A stretch of DNA of 64,000 bases from Hyphomonas polymorpha PS728. Lineage in GTDB: Bacteria; Pseudomonadota; Alphaproteobacteria; Caulobacterales; Hyphomonadaceae. The position numbers and the translations under genes are program-made. Location: assembly GCF_000685315.1 (NCBI RefSeq), contig NZ_ARYM01000003.1:124001-188000 (forward strand). The letters run 5' to 3'. Shown piece after piece: positions 55,072 to 64,000 of the stretch. The notes under the pieces are model-generated. The model was given only the letters and a program-made list of their open reading frames with translations. It had not been told where the DNA came from and searched no databases. Position 1 is the stretch's first letter; each line of letters starts with the position of its first letter.

Positions 55072-56907
55072 ATGCCGAGACGAGCCCGCGCTCGGGCCGG
55101 CAATGATCAGAGGAAACACGGTAGATTGGTACATAGCACACCCATTGAAGACTACGCCTTGATCGGCGATTGCGAGACTGCTGCTCTGGTTGCGCGGAGC
55201 GGGTCCATAGACTGGCTCTGCTGGCCGAGATTTGACTCGTCTGCCTGCTTCGCTGCCCTCCTCGGCGCGCCGCAGCATGGGCGGTGGAAGCTGTCGCCCG
55301 CCGCAAAGGTCGTGGAAACGCGCCGCAGATATGCAGGTGAAACTCTGATCCTTGAAACCCGCTTTGAGTGCGCGGAAGGGGCGGTCATCCTGACGGATTT
55401 CATGCCGGTACGCAGACAGCATGAGATTTCCGAAATTGTGCGGATTGTGACAGGCGTCAGGGGGAGCGTGCCGATGCGGATGGAGCTGGATATCCGCTTT
55501 GATTATGGCCGGATCCGTCCCTGGATGACCTGGGAAAAGGGGCGGATGCGTGCGGTCGCCGGGCCCCATGCTGTCTTTCTTGCTCTGCCGGATAAGCTGG
55601 AAAGGGCCGAAGAGGTTGAACGACTGGAATTCACCGTCTCCGCGGGAGAAAGTGTGCCTTTCACCCTGTCCTATGAGGCATCCCATCTTCCGGCGCCCCG
55701 GGCCTGTGATCCGGAGGGGGCCCTCAGAGATACCCACCAGTTCTGGTCTGGCTGGGCCGAAAAATGCCGGTATGAAGGTCCCTGGCGAGAAGCGGTCATG
55801 CGCTCCCTGATCACTGTCAAAGCGCTGACTTACCGGCCGACAGGCGGCATTGTCGCGGCGCCGACAACTTCATTGCCAGAGAAGTTCGGCGAAGAACGCA
55901 ACTGGGATTACCGCTATTGCTGGCTGAGAGATGCTTCTTTCTGCCTTCTGTCGCTGATCAATGCCGGATACCGAGAGGAGGCAGAGGATTGGTGCAACTG
56001 GTTGCTGCGGGCCATCGCCTGCGACCCGGCCGGCGTGCAGCCTCTTTACGGACTGGGGGGCGAACAGCGGATATCTGAACAAACCCTCGACTGGCTCCCG
56101 GGCTATGCCGGTTCGCGTCCGGTGCGGATCGGGAACGCAGCTTACGACCAGCTCCAGATAGATGTCTTCGGGAACATTCTCGATGCGGTATACCAGGCGC
56201 GGCTGGCTGGCCTCTCCCTACATGCCGACTGGACCAGACTGATCCCGCAATTGCTGGATCATCTTGATGAGGTCTGGACTCAGCCCGATGAAGGCATCTG
56301 GGAAGTGCGTGGGCCGCCCCAGCATTTCGTGCATGCAAAGATGATGGCATGGGTTGCCTATGACCGGGCGATCCTGCTGGCGGAAGCGTTTGATCAGCCT
56401 GGGCCGGTGGCGCACTGGCGGGACCAGCGGTCGCTGATCCGTGCAGAGATAATGCAGCGTGGGTTTGACCGGGAGCGGGGTGTCTTCGTCCAGGCCTACG
56501 GGCGTCCCAGCCTGGATGCGGCGCTTTTGCTGATGCCTCTTATGGGATTCCTCTCCGCCGATGACCCGCGGATGGTGGCGACCGCAGAAGCGATTGAGCG
56601 TGAGCTTTCCCGTGCTGATCTGGTCCACCGGTATGACACAGATGAAGCCAGTGATGGTCTATCTTCAGAAGAGGGCGCCTTTCTTGCCTGCAGTTTCTGG
56701 CTGGCTGACAACAAGCTGAAACAGGGAAAGCGCGAGGCTGCTGAATCTCTCTTCAGGCGTCTCTTGTCTTTGCGTAATGATGTAGGGCTATTGGCCGAAC
56801 AGTATGACAGCGAGCGAGGGGCCATGACCGGCAATTTTCCACAGGCATTCTCGCACTTCGCCATGATCGATACGGCGTTGCGGCTGTCAGGTCATGAAGA
56901 ATGCTGA
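55072..56907 (+). CDS. Glycoside hydrolase family 15 (glucoamylase/trehalase-like)
   Basis: A 611-residue GH15 protein. The N-terminal beta-domain starts at HSTPIEDYALIGDCETAALVARSGSIDWLCWPRFDS. The (alpha/alpha)6 barrel carries EERNWDYRYCWLRDASF (general-acid region) and SSEEGAFLACSFWLADNKL (second catalytic Glu). There is no signal peptide, so it is intracellular; bacterial relatives hydrolyse trehalose or maltodextrins. The start is uncertain: ATG 55072, or TTG 55126 behind AGAGGA. It is the third gene of the EcfG-driven unit. Confidence 0.88.
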   Translation: MPRRARARAGNDQRKHGRLVHSTPIEDYALIGDCETAALVARSGSIDWLCWPRFDSSACFAALLGAPQHGRWKLSPAAKVVETRRRYAGETLILETRFECAEGAVILTDFMPVRRQHEISEIVRIVTGVRGSVPMRMELDIRFDYGRIRPWMTWEKGRMRAVAGPHAVFLALPDKLERAEEVERLEFTVSAGESVPFTLSYEASHLPAPRACDPEGALRDTHQFWSGWAEKCRYEGPWREAVMRSLITVKALTYRPTGGIVAAPTTSLPEKFGEERNWDYRYCWLRDASFCLLSLINAGYREEAEDWCNWLLRAIACDPAGVQPLYGLGGEQRISEQTLDWLPGYAGSRPVRIGNAAYDQLQIDVFGNILDAVYQARLAGLSLHADWTRLIPQLLDHLDEVWTQPDEGIWEVRGPPQHFVHAKMMAWVAYDRAILLAEAFDQPGPVAHWRDQRSLIRAEIMQRGFDRERGVFVQAYGRPSLDAALLLMPLMGFLSADDPRMVATAEAIERELSRADLVHRYDTDEASDGLSSEEGAFLACSFWLADNKLKQGKREAAESLFRRLLSLRNDVGLLAEQYDSERGAMTGNFPQAFSHFAMIDTALRLSGHEEC

Positions 56908-56994
56908 AGTGTCTGTGGGGCGAAAGCAGAGCGGGTCGCTTCCGCGCCCCGGTTTGACCAAGACTGGCCCTGAAAATTTTTTTGATGTGGGCGG

Positions 56995-57019
56995 GGAACC
57001 GGGAACAGACTTCTGCGTT
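56995..57019 (+). promoter_or_regulatory. EcfG-type promoter for the kinase-cheR-HWE operon
   Basis: GGAAC (56995-56999), 16-base spacer, CGTT (57016-57019). It is the second exact match to the general-stress consensus in 4 kb. A start near 57026 would give a very short leader if translation began at ATG 57046. Confidence 0.7.
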
Positions 57020-57045
57020 CAGTCACGCGTTTACTAAATGTTTGC

Positions 57046-60000
57046 ATGGGGTCTTTTCAGGTTTTGCCTTACCTTTCAGGGCCTGCGCCGGGGAATCCGG
57101 TGTGGCGGAAGGGGGTGAATAGGCTGAGCCACCGGCAATTTAATCAGGATGGACCGGTGCAGATTTTACCTAAAGACCGCAAAGAACTTGGCGCTTTGGC
57201 GGGGATCTTCGCATGCCTTGCCGGTGTCTTCATTCTGGATCTGATGACCCCGCTGGGGTTCGCTGTTTGGATTCTGTACCTTCTCCCCCTGCTGCTCGCT
57301 TTTCGTGGCAATGAGCCCACGGCGCCCGTAGTTGTGGGCGTCCTGGTATGGGTCGCTCTGGCAACGGGTTATTATCTGGGCGCCGATGGCATCAATCCGG
57401 AGATTGCCGGGATAAACCGGCTCATGGCTGCCGTCATCGTAGCCGGCGTAGCGCTCGCCGGCCGGGCCTTGATTCTGGGCCGCAACCGCTTGAGGGATGC
57501 CGACTGGGTACAGAAGGGCGAGGTGGACATCGCCCGCGCCGTTCAGGGCGACCTGACGCCCCGCACCCTCAGTAACCAGGCACTTGAAGTGCTCGGCGCA
57601 CGTCTGGGGGTCCGAGCAGCGGTCATCTATGAGTGCGGGGCGCGAGGTCTTGAGCGTGTCGCCACCTGGGGCGCCAATGCCGATGCGCTGCCCGAAGTGG
57701 TCCGGCCGGGCACGGGACATCTCTGGCGCGCCGTCAGTGAGGAGCGGTTGATCGAGATCGAGGCGACCCCTGAAACTGCGCTTGGTTGGATGTCCGGTCT
57801 GATGCAGGGCCGGGCCGCCTACAGCGCCCTGGTGCCCCTGCACGATGACAGCCAGATCAATGCGGTTCTCGAACTCGGCATGGATAGAGCCCTTACCGAG
57901 CGGGATCGCCGGATGCTGGAGCGTGTCGCCGAAAAGGTCGGCATTGCATTCCGGTCGGCGCTTTACCGGTCCCAGTTGCAGGAATTGTTGGAGGAAACCC
58001 GCCGCCAGTCTGAGGAGCTTCGCAGCCATGGCGAGGAACTCGCGGCGACCAATGAGGAGCTGGAAGAGCAGACCCAGGCGCTGAAGGAAAGTCAGCGTAT
58101 GCTGGAGGAACAGCAGTCCGAACTGGAGGAACAGAACGCCCAGCTGGAAAGCCAGACGCAGGAGCTGGAAGAGCAGCGCGATGCCCTGGTCCGCTCGCGC
58201 CAGGCACTGGCCGAGCAATCGGAAACCCTGGCGCGCGAGAGCCGCTACAAATCCGAATTCGTGGCCAACATGTCCCACGAACTGCGCACCCCGCTGAACG
58301 CCCTCCTGATCATGTCGCGTCTGCTTGCCGAAAATCGCGGTGGGACGCTGACCGAGGAGCAGATCCGGTGGGCTCAGACAATAGAAAGCTCGGGAAAGGA
58401 TCTCCTCGCCCTCATTAATGACATCCTGGATCTCTCGAAGATTGAAGCCGGCCGAATGGATCTCTCCGTCAACGAGGTTGATCCGCAACTGGTGGCAAGG
58501 AAGCTGGTGCGCAGCTTTGAGGCGCAGGCGAGGTCAAAAGGCATCAGCGTTACCGCAGAAGTTGCCGCCGACGCTGGTATGCTGCAAACGGATGAAGTTC
58601 GCTTGGAGCAAGTGCTCCGTAATTTCCTGTCGAATGCTCTCAAATTCACCGAAAAGGGCAGGGTGACGCTCGCTGTGCGCGCCCAGGGCGGCGATATTGC
58701 ATTCTCGGTGAAAGATACCGGTATCGGTATCGCGCAAACCCAGCAGGACACTATTTTTGAGGCCTTCCGGCAGGCTGACGGCACGATTTCCCGCCGCTAT
58801 GGAGGCACTGGCTTGGGCCTGTCCATTTCGCGGGAACTTGCCGACCTGCTTGGCGGCACAATTACGCTGGACAGCGCACCCGGCAAGGGCAGCACCTTCA
58901 CGCTGACCGTTCCGAGAAACATCGCCGCTCAGGCCAATGCGGCACCGGAAGTGGCGCCGCCGCCGCTGCGCGAAGGGATCGCGTCCGGTCCGGCCAAAGA
59001 GATATCTGATAACAATGCCCCACTTCATGCGCTTGCTGGACTGGAAGATGACCGGGCACACATCGCCGAAGGTGACCGGATCATGCTGGCGGTGGAGGAT
59101 GATCCGGCCTTTGCGCGGGTGTTGTATGAACTGGCGCATGAGCTGAAATTCAAATGTATTTGCGTTGGCCGCGCAGACGATGCGATTCGGGCCGCACGGA
59201 AATACCTGCCGCAGGCGATTGTGCTGGATGTCGGGCTCCCCGATCATTCCGGCCTGACGGTTCTGGACCAGCTGAAACGCGACGTGGCGACACGGCACAT
59301 CCCCGTTCACATGGTGTCGGCTGATGACTACACCCATGAAGCGCTATCCCAGGGCGCCATCAGCTACATGCTGAAACCCGTCCAGCGCGCAGATCTGTCC
59401 CAGGCGATGCAGAAGCTGGAGCAGCGCCTCGAACAGAGAATGCGCAGTGTGCTGATCGTCGAAGATGATGAAATTCAACTCGAAGGGCTGCAGGCGCTTC
59501 TCGGGAATGACGGTGTTGAGACCGTTGGTGCGACTACGGCCGCAGAAGCCCTTACCGCGTTCCGCGAGCGTAATTTTGACTGCATCGTCCTCGACATGAC
59601 GCTGCCGGATGCTACTGGGCTCGACCTGCTCGAAAAGCTCGCCGCTGATGAAGATACAAGCTTCCCGCCCGTGATCATCTATACCGCGCGCACGCTCAGC
59701 GAGGCGGAGGAGCAACGGCTGCGCCGCTACTCCAAATCCATTATTATCAAGGGTGCAAAATCGCCGGAGCGCCTGATCGATGAAGTAACATTGTTCCTGC
59801 ATCAGGTGGTGTCGGATCTGCCGGCCAAGCAGAGGGAAATGCTGGCCGCTTCGCTCAACCGGGACGCGCTGCTGGAAGGTCGCCGTATCCTTGTCGTTGA
59901 GGACGATATTCGCAATGTCTATGCGCTTACCGGCATATTTGAGCCGCATGGGGCCACCGTCCAGATAGCACGCAACGGCCGCGAGGCGCTGGACGTCCTT

Positions 60001-60261
60001 GGGCGGATCGCTGATGGAGCGCAGCCGCGGGTAGACCTTGTGCTGATGGATGTGATGATGCCGGAAATGGACGGTCTCACTGCCACGCGCGAAATCCGCA
60101 AGATTGACCGGTGGAAATCCCTGCCGATTATCATGCTGACGGCCAAGGCAATGGCCGAAGACGAAAACCAGTGCCTTGCCGCCGGCGCAAATGACTATCT
60201 GCCCAAGCCGGTGGATGTCGACAGGCTTCTCTCATTGACCCGTGTGTGGATGCCCCGATGA
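57046..60261 (+). CDS. Hybrid sensor histidine kinase with three receiver domains
   Basis: A 1071-residue protein. Four transmembrane helices (about 48-144); GAF-like domain (about 165-300); a 90-residue coiled coil rich in Glu/Gln (305-400); HisKA with phospho-acceptor His411 in NMSHELRTP; HATPase ([16 protein letters not shown]); then three receivers with Asp728, Asp850 and Asp1002. Receiver 1 follows a divergent linker; receiver 3 is canonical ([13 protein letters not shown]). ATG 57046 has no Shine-Dalgarno; GTG 57157 behind AGGA is a plausible alternative. It overlaps cheR by four bases. Confidence 0.93.
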   Translation: MGSFQVLPYLSGPAPGNPVWRKGVNRLSHRQFNQDGPVQILPKDRKELGALAGIFACLAGVFILDLMTPLGFAVWILYLLPLLLAFRGNEPTAPVVVGVLVWVALATGYYLGADGINPEIAGINRLMAAVIVAGVALAGRALILGRNRLRDADWVQKGEVDIARAVQGDLTPRTLSNQALEVLGARLGVRAAVIYECGARGLERVATWGANADALPEVVRPGTGHLWRAVSEERLIEIEATPETALGWMSGLMQGRAAYSALVPLHDDSQINAVLELGMDRALTERDRRMLERVAEKVGIAFRSALYRSQLQELLEETRRQSEELRSHGEELAATNEELEEQTQALKESQRMLEEQQSELEEQNAQLESQTQELEEQRDALVRSRQALAEQSETLARESRYKSEFVANMSHELRTPLNALLIMSRLLAENRGGTLTEEQIRWAQTIESSGKDLLALINDILDLSKIEAGRMDLSVNEVDPQLVARKLVRSFEAQARSKGISVTAEVAADAGMLQTDEVRLEQVLRNFLSNALKFTEKGRVTLAVRAQGGDIAFSVKDTGIGIAQTQQDTIFEAFRQADGTISRRYGGTGLGLSISRELADLLGGTITLDSAPGKGSTFTLTVPRNIAAQANAAPEVAPPPLREGIASGPAKEISDNNAPLHALAGLEDDRAHIAEGDRIMLAVEDDPAFARVLYELAHELKFKCICVGRADDAIRAARKYLPQAIVLDVGLPDHSGLTVLDQLKRDVATRHIPVHMVSADDYTHEALSQGAISYMLKPVQRADLSQAMQKLEQRLEQRMRSVLIVEDDEIQLEGLQALLGNDGVETVGATTAAEALTAFRERNFDCIVLDMTLPDATGLDLLEKLAADEDTSFPPVIIYTARTLSEAEEQRLRRYSKSIIIKGAKSPERLIDEVTLFLHQVVSDLPAKQREMLAASLNRDALLEGRRILVVEDDIRNVYALTGIFEPHGATVQIARNGREALDVLGRIADGAQPRVDLVLMDVMMPEMDGLTATREIRKIDRWKSLPIIMLTAKAMAEDENQCLAAGANDYLPKPVDVDRLLSLTRVWMPR

Positions 60262-61121
60262 CGACTGCGGCGATTACTTCCGCATCGGTGGAAATGGTCG
60301 AACTGGACCTGTTCCTCGAAGCTCTTTTCCGGCGTTACCATTACGACTTCAGGTCGTATTCGCGGGCCTCATTGCAGCGCCGGGCAGAGGTGGCCTGCAT
60401 GCGCTTGAATTGCCCAACCCTGTCCGATCTGCAGCGCCGTCTTCTGCATGAGCCTGATGTGCTGCCGGAGGTGATCGACGCAATGACGGTTCAGGTCAGC
60501 GCCCTGTTTCGAGACCCTGAATTTTATCTCAGCCTGCGGCAGGATGTGATCCCCTATTTGCGCACTTTTCCCTCGATCAAGGTTTGGGTTGCGGGTTGCG
60601 CGGATGGGGAGGAGCTCTATTCGCTCGCTATCCTCTTCCGGGAAGAAGGCCTGTTCGAAAGGACCGTATTCTACGCCACGGAAATCAATCGCCGTGCGTT
60701 GGCGAAGGCGGAGACGGGTGTCTACGACATAAGCCGGATGACGGAGTTTTCCCAGAACTACCAGCAATCAGGCGGGCGTTCCTCGCTCTCGGATTACTAC
60801 ACTGCCGGGTATGGCCGCGCTGTGTTCGACCGGACCCTGCGCAGCCGGACGGTATTCACGGAGCATAATCTGGCGACGGATCAGGTTTTCTCCGAAGTCC
60901 ATCTCGTATCCTGCCGGAATGTTCTCATCTATTTCGATCATGCGCTGCAGGAACGGGCAATTGGCCTGTTTGCGGAGTCGCTCGCGCGCGGAGGGTTCCT
61001 TGGTCTCGGCGCGCATGAGACATTGAGATTTTCCGGCCACGCACAGGCTTTCATTCCATTTGATGAGACCCAGCGCATCTGGCGCCGTTCTGCCGTTCAG
61101 GAGGTACACCATGCCCGATAA
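60258..61121 (+). CDS. CheR-type SAM methyltransferase
   Basis: A 287-residue CheR-family protein. The N-terminal helical domain has the [10 protein letters not shown] region. The SAM loop is [19 protein letters not shown], followed by [18 protein letters not shown] and [22 protein letters not shown]. No chemoreceptor or cheW/cheB genes flank it. Its setting between two sensor kinases suggests modification of a non-chemotaxis receptor or a kinase partner. The start is ATG 60258, overlapping the hybrid-kinase stop. Confidence 0.9.
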   Translation: MTTAAITSASVEMVELDLFLEALFRRYHYDFRSYSRASLQRRAEVACMRLNCPTLSDLQRRLLHEPDVLPEVIDAMTVQVSALFRDPEFYLSLRQDVIPYLRTFPSIKVWVAGCADGEELYSLAILFREEGLFERTVFYATEINRRALAKAETGVYDISRMTEFSQNYQQSGGRSSLSDYYTAGYGRAVFDRTLRSRTVFTEHNLATDQVFSEVHLVSCRNVLIYFDHALQERAIGLFAESLARGGFLGLGAHETLRFSGHAQAFIPFDETQRIWRRSAVQEVHHAR

Positions 61122-62946
61122 AGCCATCCGCTTCCTGATCGTAGATGATATGGTCGAAAATTTGATGGCGCTGGAAGCGCTGCTCCGCCGAGACGGGCTG
61201 GAGGTCCATCAGGCGCAGTCGGCGGCTGAGGCGCTGGAGCTTTTGCATGTCAATGACTACGCCCTGGTGCTTCTCGATGTCCACATGCCTGAAACGGACG
61301 GGTACGAACTGGCAGAACTGATGCGCGGGGCAGAGCGGACGCGTCTTGTGCCGATTATCTTCGTGACCGCTGTGGAGAAGGACGAAACACGACGTTTCAG
61401 GGGCTATGAGGCCGGCGCCGTCGATTTCATTTTCAAGCCCATTGATCCGGTTATTCTGAAATCCAAGGCAGAAGTTTTCTTCCGCATCGGCCAACAGGCA
61501 CGCGATCTTGCAAAGCAACGCGATGAAATGCGCGCCATCGCCCAGCACCGTGACCAGGCAATGGCCCGGCTAAGGGCGCATACGGATAATTCTCCGCTTG
61601 GCTTTGTCGAACTGGATGGCGGACTGGTGATACGCAGCTGGTCACAGGGGGCCGAGCGGATATTCAGCCGGCCCGCCCGCCATATGCTTGGTCAGGCCCT
61701 CAAGGCGAGCGGATGGCTTCCGGACGAAGCCACGGAAACGTTGAAAGGGTGGGTCGATGAACATAGCGACTCTGATCGCTCGCTGCGACATAGCCTCGAG
61801 GTGGTTGCAAGAACGGCTGATGGCCGTGAAGTGACCTGCGAAGTTTATGGGTCTGTGCTGATCGAGGCGGATGGACAACATCGTTCGCTGAGCCTGCAGG
61901 TGCTCGATATATCCCCGCGGCGGCAGGCCGAGGAAGTGCGCTCGCTGCTCATCGGGGAACTCAATCACCGTATCAAGAATACACTCGCCAATGTTCAGGC
62001 GATTGCGCGTCAGACCTTGCGCCAGTCCGCAGATCTTGCGGAGTTCGATCGCAGCTTTTCAGGGCGGCTTCAGGCCCTCGCGCGGGCGCACTCGATTTTG
62101 TCGGATGCAACCTGGTCCAGCGCGCCTCTGGATGATCTCATCGAAGACCATATCCGGGCCGGCACGCTGGCAGCGGATCGCCTGCGCCGCACTGGGCCAA
62201 CGGTCGAAATTTCTCCCGAGAATATGCTCCGCATGGCGCTCACCCTGCATGAGCTGACCACCAATGCCCAGAAATATGGCGCGCTCTCGGTGCCGGGTGG
62301 CGAAGTTCATCTCGACTGGAAACTGGAAGGAGAAGGGCTTGTGCTGCGCTGGCAGGAAAAGGGTGGCCCGCCCGTGACCGCGCCTGCTCGCACTGGGTTT
62401 GGTCTGACGCTGATTGCGTCCAGTGCCGGGGGCGAGGAAGGAACCGTTGCCGCTGAATGGAGCCGTGAAGGTGTCGTATGGACCATCCGTCTCCTGAGGG
62501 GTGTCTCGCCCCTTAAAGGCGTGCCGGCAGCGCCCAAGCCTTCTTCCGTCTTGGCCGTCGCGCCCGGGGAGGAGCTCGCCGGCCTCCACGTACTGGTGGT
62601 AGAGGACGAGCCGCTGGTTGTGCTCGACCTGACACATGAAGTCGAGGACGCCGGAGCTGAAGTGGTCGCCGTCGCAAGAACGCTTTCGGAGGCGCTCGAT
62701 GCCGCCAACGGCGACGGAATAGACCTGGCCATTCTCGATGGTAATCTCCGAGGTGAGAAGGTGGACGCCGTCGCTGAACTGCTGGCACGGCGTGATATCC
62801 CGTTCTGCTTTGTGTCCGGCTATGGACCCGAGCATCTTCCGAGCGCATTCCGCTCTGTGCCAGTCATACAGAAACCGTTCAGTTCAGCGGGCCTGCGTGC
62901 CGTCCTTCGCCGCTTGGCAAAACCCCGGCAAGCTCAGGTGGCCTGA
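61111..62946 (+). CDS. REC-PAS-HWE histidine kinase-REC
   Basis: A 611-residue protein. The N-terminal receiver has Asp56 in LVLLDVHMPETDG. A coiled link leads to a PAS domain (about 155-275). The HWE/HisKA2 kinase has His286 in LIGELNHRIKNTLANVQ, HELTTNAQKYGALS (N-box) and the WQE that names the family. The C-terminal receiver has Asp543 in LAILDGNLRGEK. HWE kinases commonly feed the PhyR-NepR-EcfG cascade. The start is ATG 61111 behind AGGAGG (61099-61104), overlapping cheR by 11 bases. Confidence 0.92.
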   Translation: MPDKAIRFLIVDDMVENLMALEALLRRDGLEVHQAQSAAEALELLHVNDYALVLLDVHMPETDGYELAELMRGAERTRLVPIIFVTAVEKDETRRFRGYEAGAVDFIFKPIDPVILKSKAEVFFRIGQQARDLAKQRDEMRAIAQHRDQAMARLRAHTDNSPLGFVELDGGLVIRSWSQGAERIFSRPARHMLGQALKASGWLPDEATETLKGWVDEHSDSDRSLRHSLEVVARTADGREVTCEVYGSVLIEADGQHRSLSLQVLDISPRRQAEEVRSLLIGELNHRIKNTLANVQAIARQTLRQSADLAEFDRSFSGRLQALARAHSILSDATWSSAPLDDLIEDHIRAGTLAADRLRRTGPTVEISPENMLRMALTLHELTTNAQKYGALSVPGGEVHLDWKLEGEGLVLRWQEKGGPPVTAPARTGFGLTLIASSAGGEEGTVAAEWSREGVVWTIRLLRGVSPLKGVPAAPKPSSVLAVAPGEELAGLHVLVVEDEPLVVLDLTHEVEDAGAEVVAVARTLSEALDAANGDGIDLAILDGNLRGEKVDAVAELLARRDIPFCFVSGYGPEHLPSAFRSVPVIQKPFSSAGLRAVLRRLAKPRQAQVA

Positions 62947-63181
62947 CGGACTTGCGGCACTTTGAGCGCCGGGCTGGGGCGCCAGCTAAACCGGGATTGA
63001 GGTGCGCAGATCTGCGGCCTGGAGGCTGTGTTGTCGCAATCGGGCTTCAACATAGACCCGCTTGATTTTCCTTACGGATACGTGGGTAATCAGATGGAGA
63101 AACCTGATACGTGCAGGTGCAGCCCTGTCGGCTAGACATCCGGGCAGCCCCTGTTCCTGTTGAACTGACGCCGGAGAAGGC

Positions 63182-63874
63182 ATGACATCCGAAACTAAAA
63201 AACCACCAAGACGGTCGAAGAAGGCCGAGCAGAGAGCAGAGATGACTGAACAGATTCTCGATGCTGCCGAGTATCTGTTTTCCATCCACGGCCTGCATGG
63301 TGTCACGCTTCGGGATGTCGCCAAACGCGTTGGCGTCCACCACAGCCTGCTGAACTATTACTTCACCGACAAGCGAGAGCTGTTTGACGAGGTGTTCAAG
63401 CGGCGCGCCGAAGTGACCCGGTCGCTGCGCATGAAGGCGCTGGACGAATATGAGGCTTCATGCGGTGGAAAACCGACCGTGGAGGGCGCGCTGCGGGCGT
63501 TTCTGGATACTGACCTGGATCTCTACATCCAGGGCGGAGAAGGCTGGCAGAACTTTGCCAGCCTTGGCGCGCAGGTGGCCAATACGCCGCTCGGCGCCGA
63601 ACTGTTCGACGAACATTTCGACGAACTGGTGCTGCGCCTGGTGGGCATTCTGAAGCAGGCGCTTCCGGAGTGCGATGATGTGGATATCTTCTGGGGCTAT
63701 CACTTTGTCACCGGCGGATTGATGCTCACCCTGGCCCGGACCGGCCGGATTGACCGCTTGTCCGGCGGGCTGTGCAAGTCCGATGACTTCGCGGCAGTCA
63801 AAGAGCGGATGGCGCGGTTCATGGCGGCGGGCTTCATCGACATCTGCAGACAGTCGGCCGCTTCGCGCGGCTGA
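63182..63874 (+). CDS. TetR-family transcriptional regulator
   Basis: A 230-residue TetR/AcrR protein. The N-terminal DNA-binding domain is TEQILDAAEYLFSIHGLHGVTLRDVAKRVGVHHSLLNYYFTDKRELFDEVF. The ligand domain is large and helical, similar to regulators of fatty-acyl metabolism. The start is ATG 63182 with GGAGAAGG just before. The 235-base upstream region shows no clear operator, but a perfect palindrome lies downstream at 63926. The regulated genes are probably beyond the window. Confidence 0.93.
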   Translation: MTSETKKPPRRSKKAEQRAEMTEQILDAAEYLFSIHGLHGVTLRDVAKRVGVHHSLLNYYFTDKRELFDEVFKRRAEVTRSLRMKALDEYEASCGGKPTVEGALRAFLDTDLDLYIQGGEGWQNFASLGAQVANTPLGAELFDEHFDELVLRLVGILKQALPECDDVDIFWGYHFVTGGLMLTLARTGRIDRLSGGLCKSDDFAAVKERMARFMAAGFIDICRQSAASRG

Positions 63875-63925
63875 CGGCGGTGTTGGAGCGCTCGCAAGAA
63901 GAGTGAGTTTGTCCGGTTCGAAAAT

Positions 63926-63953
63926 AATATTCACTCACGGGTGAGTGAATATT
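63926..63953. promoter_or_regulatory. Perfect 28-bp palindrome overlapping a -35-like box
   Basis: The arms AATATTCACTCAC (63926-63938) and GTGAGTGAATATT (63941-63953) are exact inverted repeats around GG. The right arm overlaps TTGACA at 63952-63957, a consensus -35 element for a gene reading out of the window. The TTCACTCAC/GTGAGTGAA core is like operators of TetR regulators of lipid metabolism. It is 52 bases after the TetR stop. Confidence 0.8.
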
Positions 63954-64000
63954 GACAGTGCGCCCGGAATGGCGCACCAAACTCCCAAGCGCCCATCAAC

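Overview
The window is high-GC, gene-dense DNA from an alphaproteobacterium. The best guess is a member of the Caulobacterales/Hyphomonadaceae side, such as Hyphomonas or a relative. The taxon is inferred from gene content: a DnaA-like replication regulator of the HdaA type, the complex I accessory subunit NDUFA12, DUF2155 and DUF2066 proteins, an HWE-family histidine kinase, two matches to the EcfG general-stress promoter (GGAAC-N16-CGTT), and large TonB-receptor-plus-beta-oxidation modules. No phage, integrase, transposase or CRISPR array is visible. No gene-free gap exceeds about 300 bases; the longest is about 280 bases, at 43149-43428.

Positions 1-36.5 kb are mostly housekeeping. In order: 5' part of topA; lptF-lptG (LPS export) divergent from pepA-holC; yjdM/phnA and ndk; a DUF1003 membrane protein divergent from a yqjD/yqjE-like pair; a quinone-oxidoreductase-like enzyme with a GNAT acetyltransferase; purM-purN; a DUF2066 protein, hdaA, ppk and ppx; rnd divergent from aspS; a secreted pentapeptide-repeat protein; a decayed ribonucleotide-reductase paralogue; NDUFA12, mlaD and DUF2155; aroQ-accB-accC-aat; thiS-thiG and a HAD phosphatase; a second, exported M17 aminopeptidase; a DegT-type aminotransferase and a 2OG-Fe(II) oxygenase; and an orphan Wzz/ATPase pair of the polysaccharide co-polymerase type. 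A tRNA-Ser(GCU) closes this part.

From the tRNA to about 53 kb the content looks accessory. After alkB comes a catabolic region: a TonB-dependent receptor divergent from an aldehyde dehydrogenase, a GMC alcohol dehydrogenase, an acyl-CoA ligase, an enoyl-CoA hydratase-like protein and an MFS (spinster-type) transporter. A LysR regulator is divergent from an SDR, an HMG-CoA-synthase-like protein fused to a DUF35/OB domain, and an SCP2-type thiolase. Together these can take up an alcohol, oxidise it to an acid, activate it with CoA and beta-oxidise it. The first half resembles the sphingomonad peg (polyethylene glycol) operon in gene content. The HMGS-like protein appears to lack all three catalytic residues and sits next to a thiolase, recalling the archaeal thiolase/HMGS/DUF35 complex. 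This is the best candidate for undescribed biology here.

From 53 to 63 kb lies a probable general-stress module. One EcfG-type promoter precedes cinA-SDR-GH15 glucoamylase. A second precedes an overlapping trio: a four-TM hybrid histidine kinase with three receivers, a CheR-type methyltransferase and a REC-PAS-HWE-REC kinase. A Tat-exported lipoprotein PLP enzyme lies divergent from cinA. The window ends with a TetR regulator and, beyond it, a perfect 28-bp palindrome overlapping a -35-like TTGACA that probably controls the next gene outside the window.
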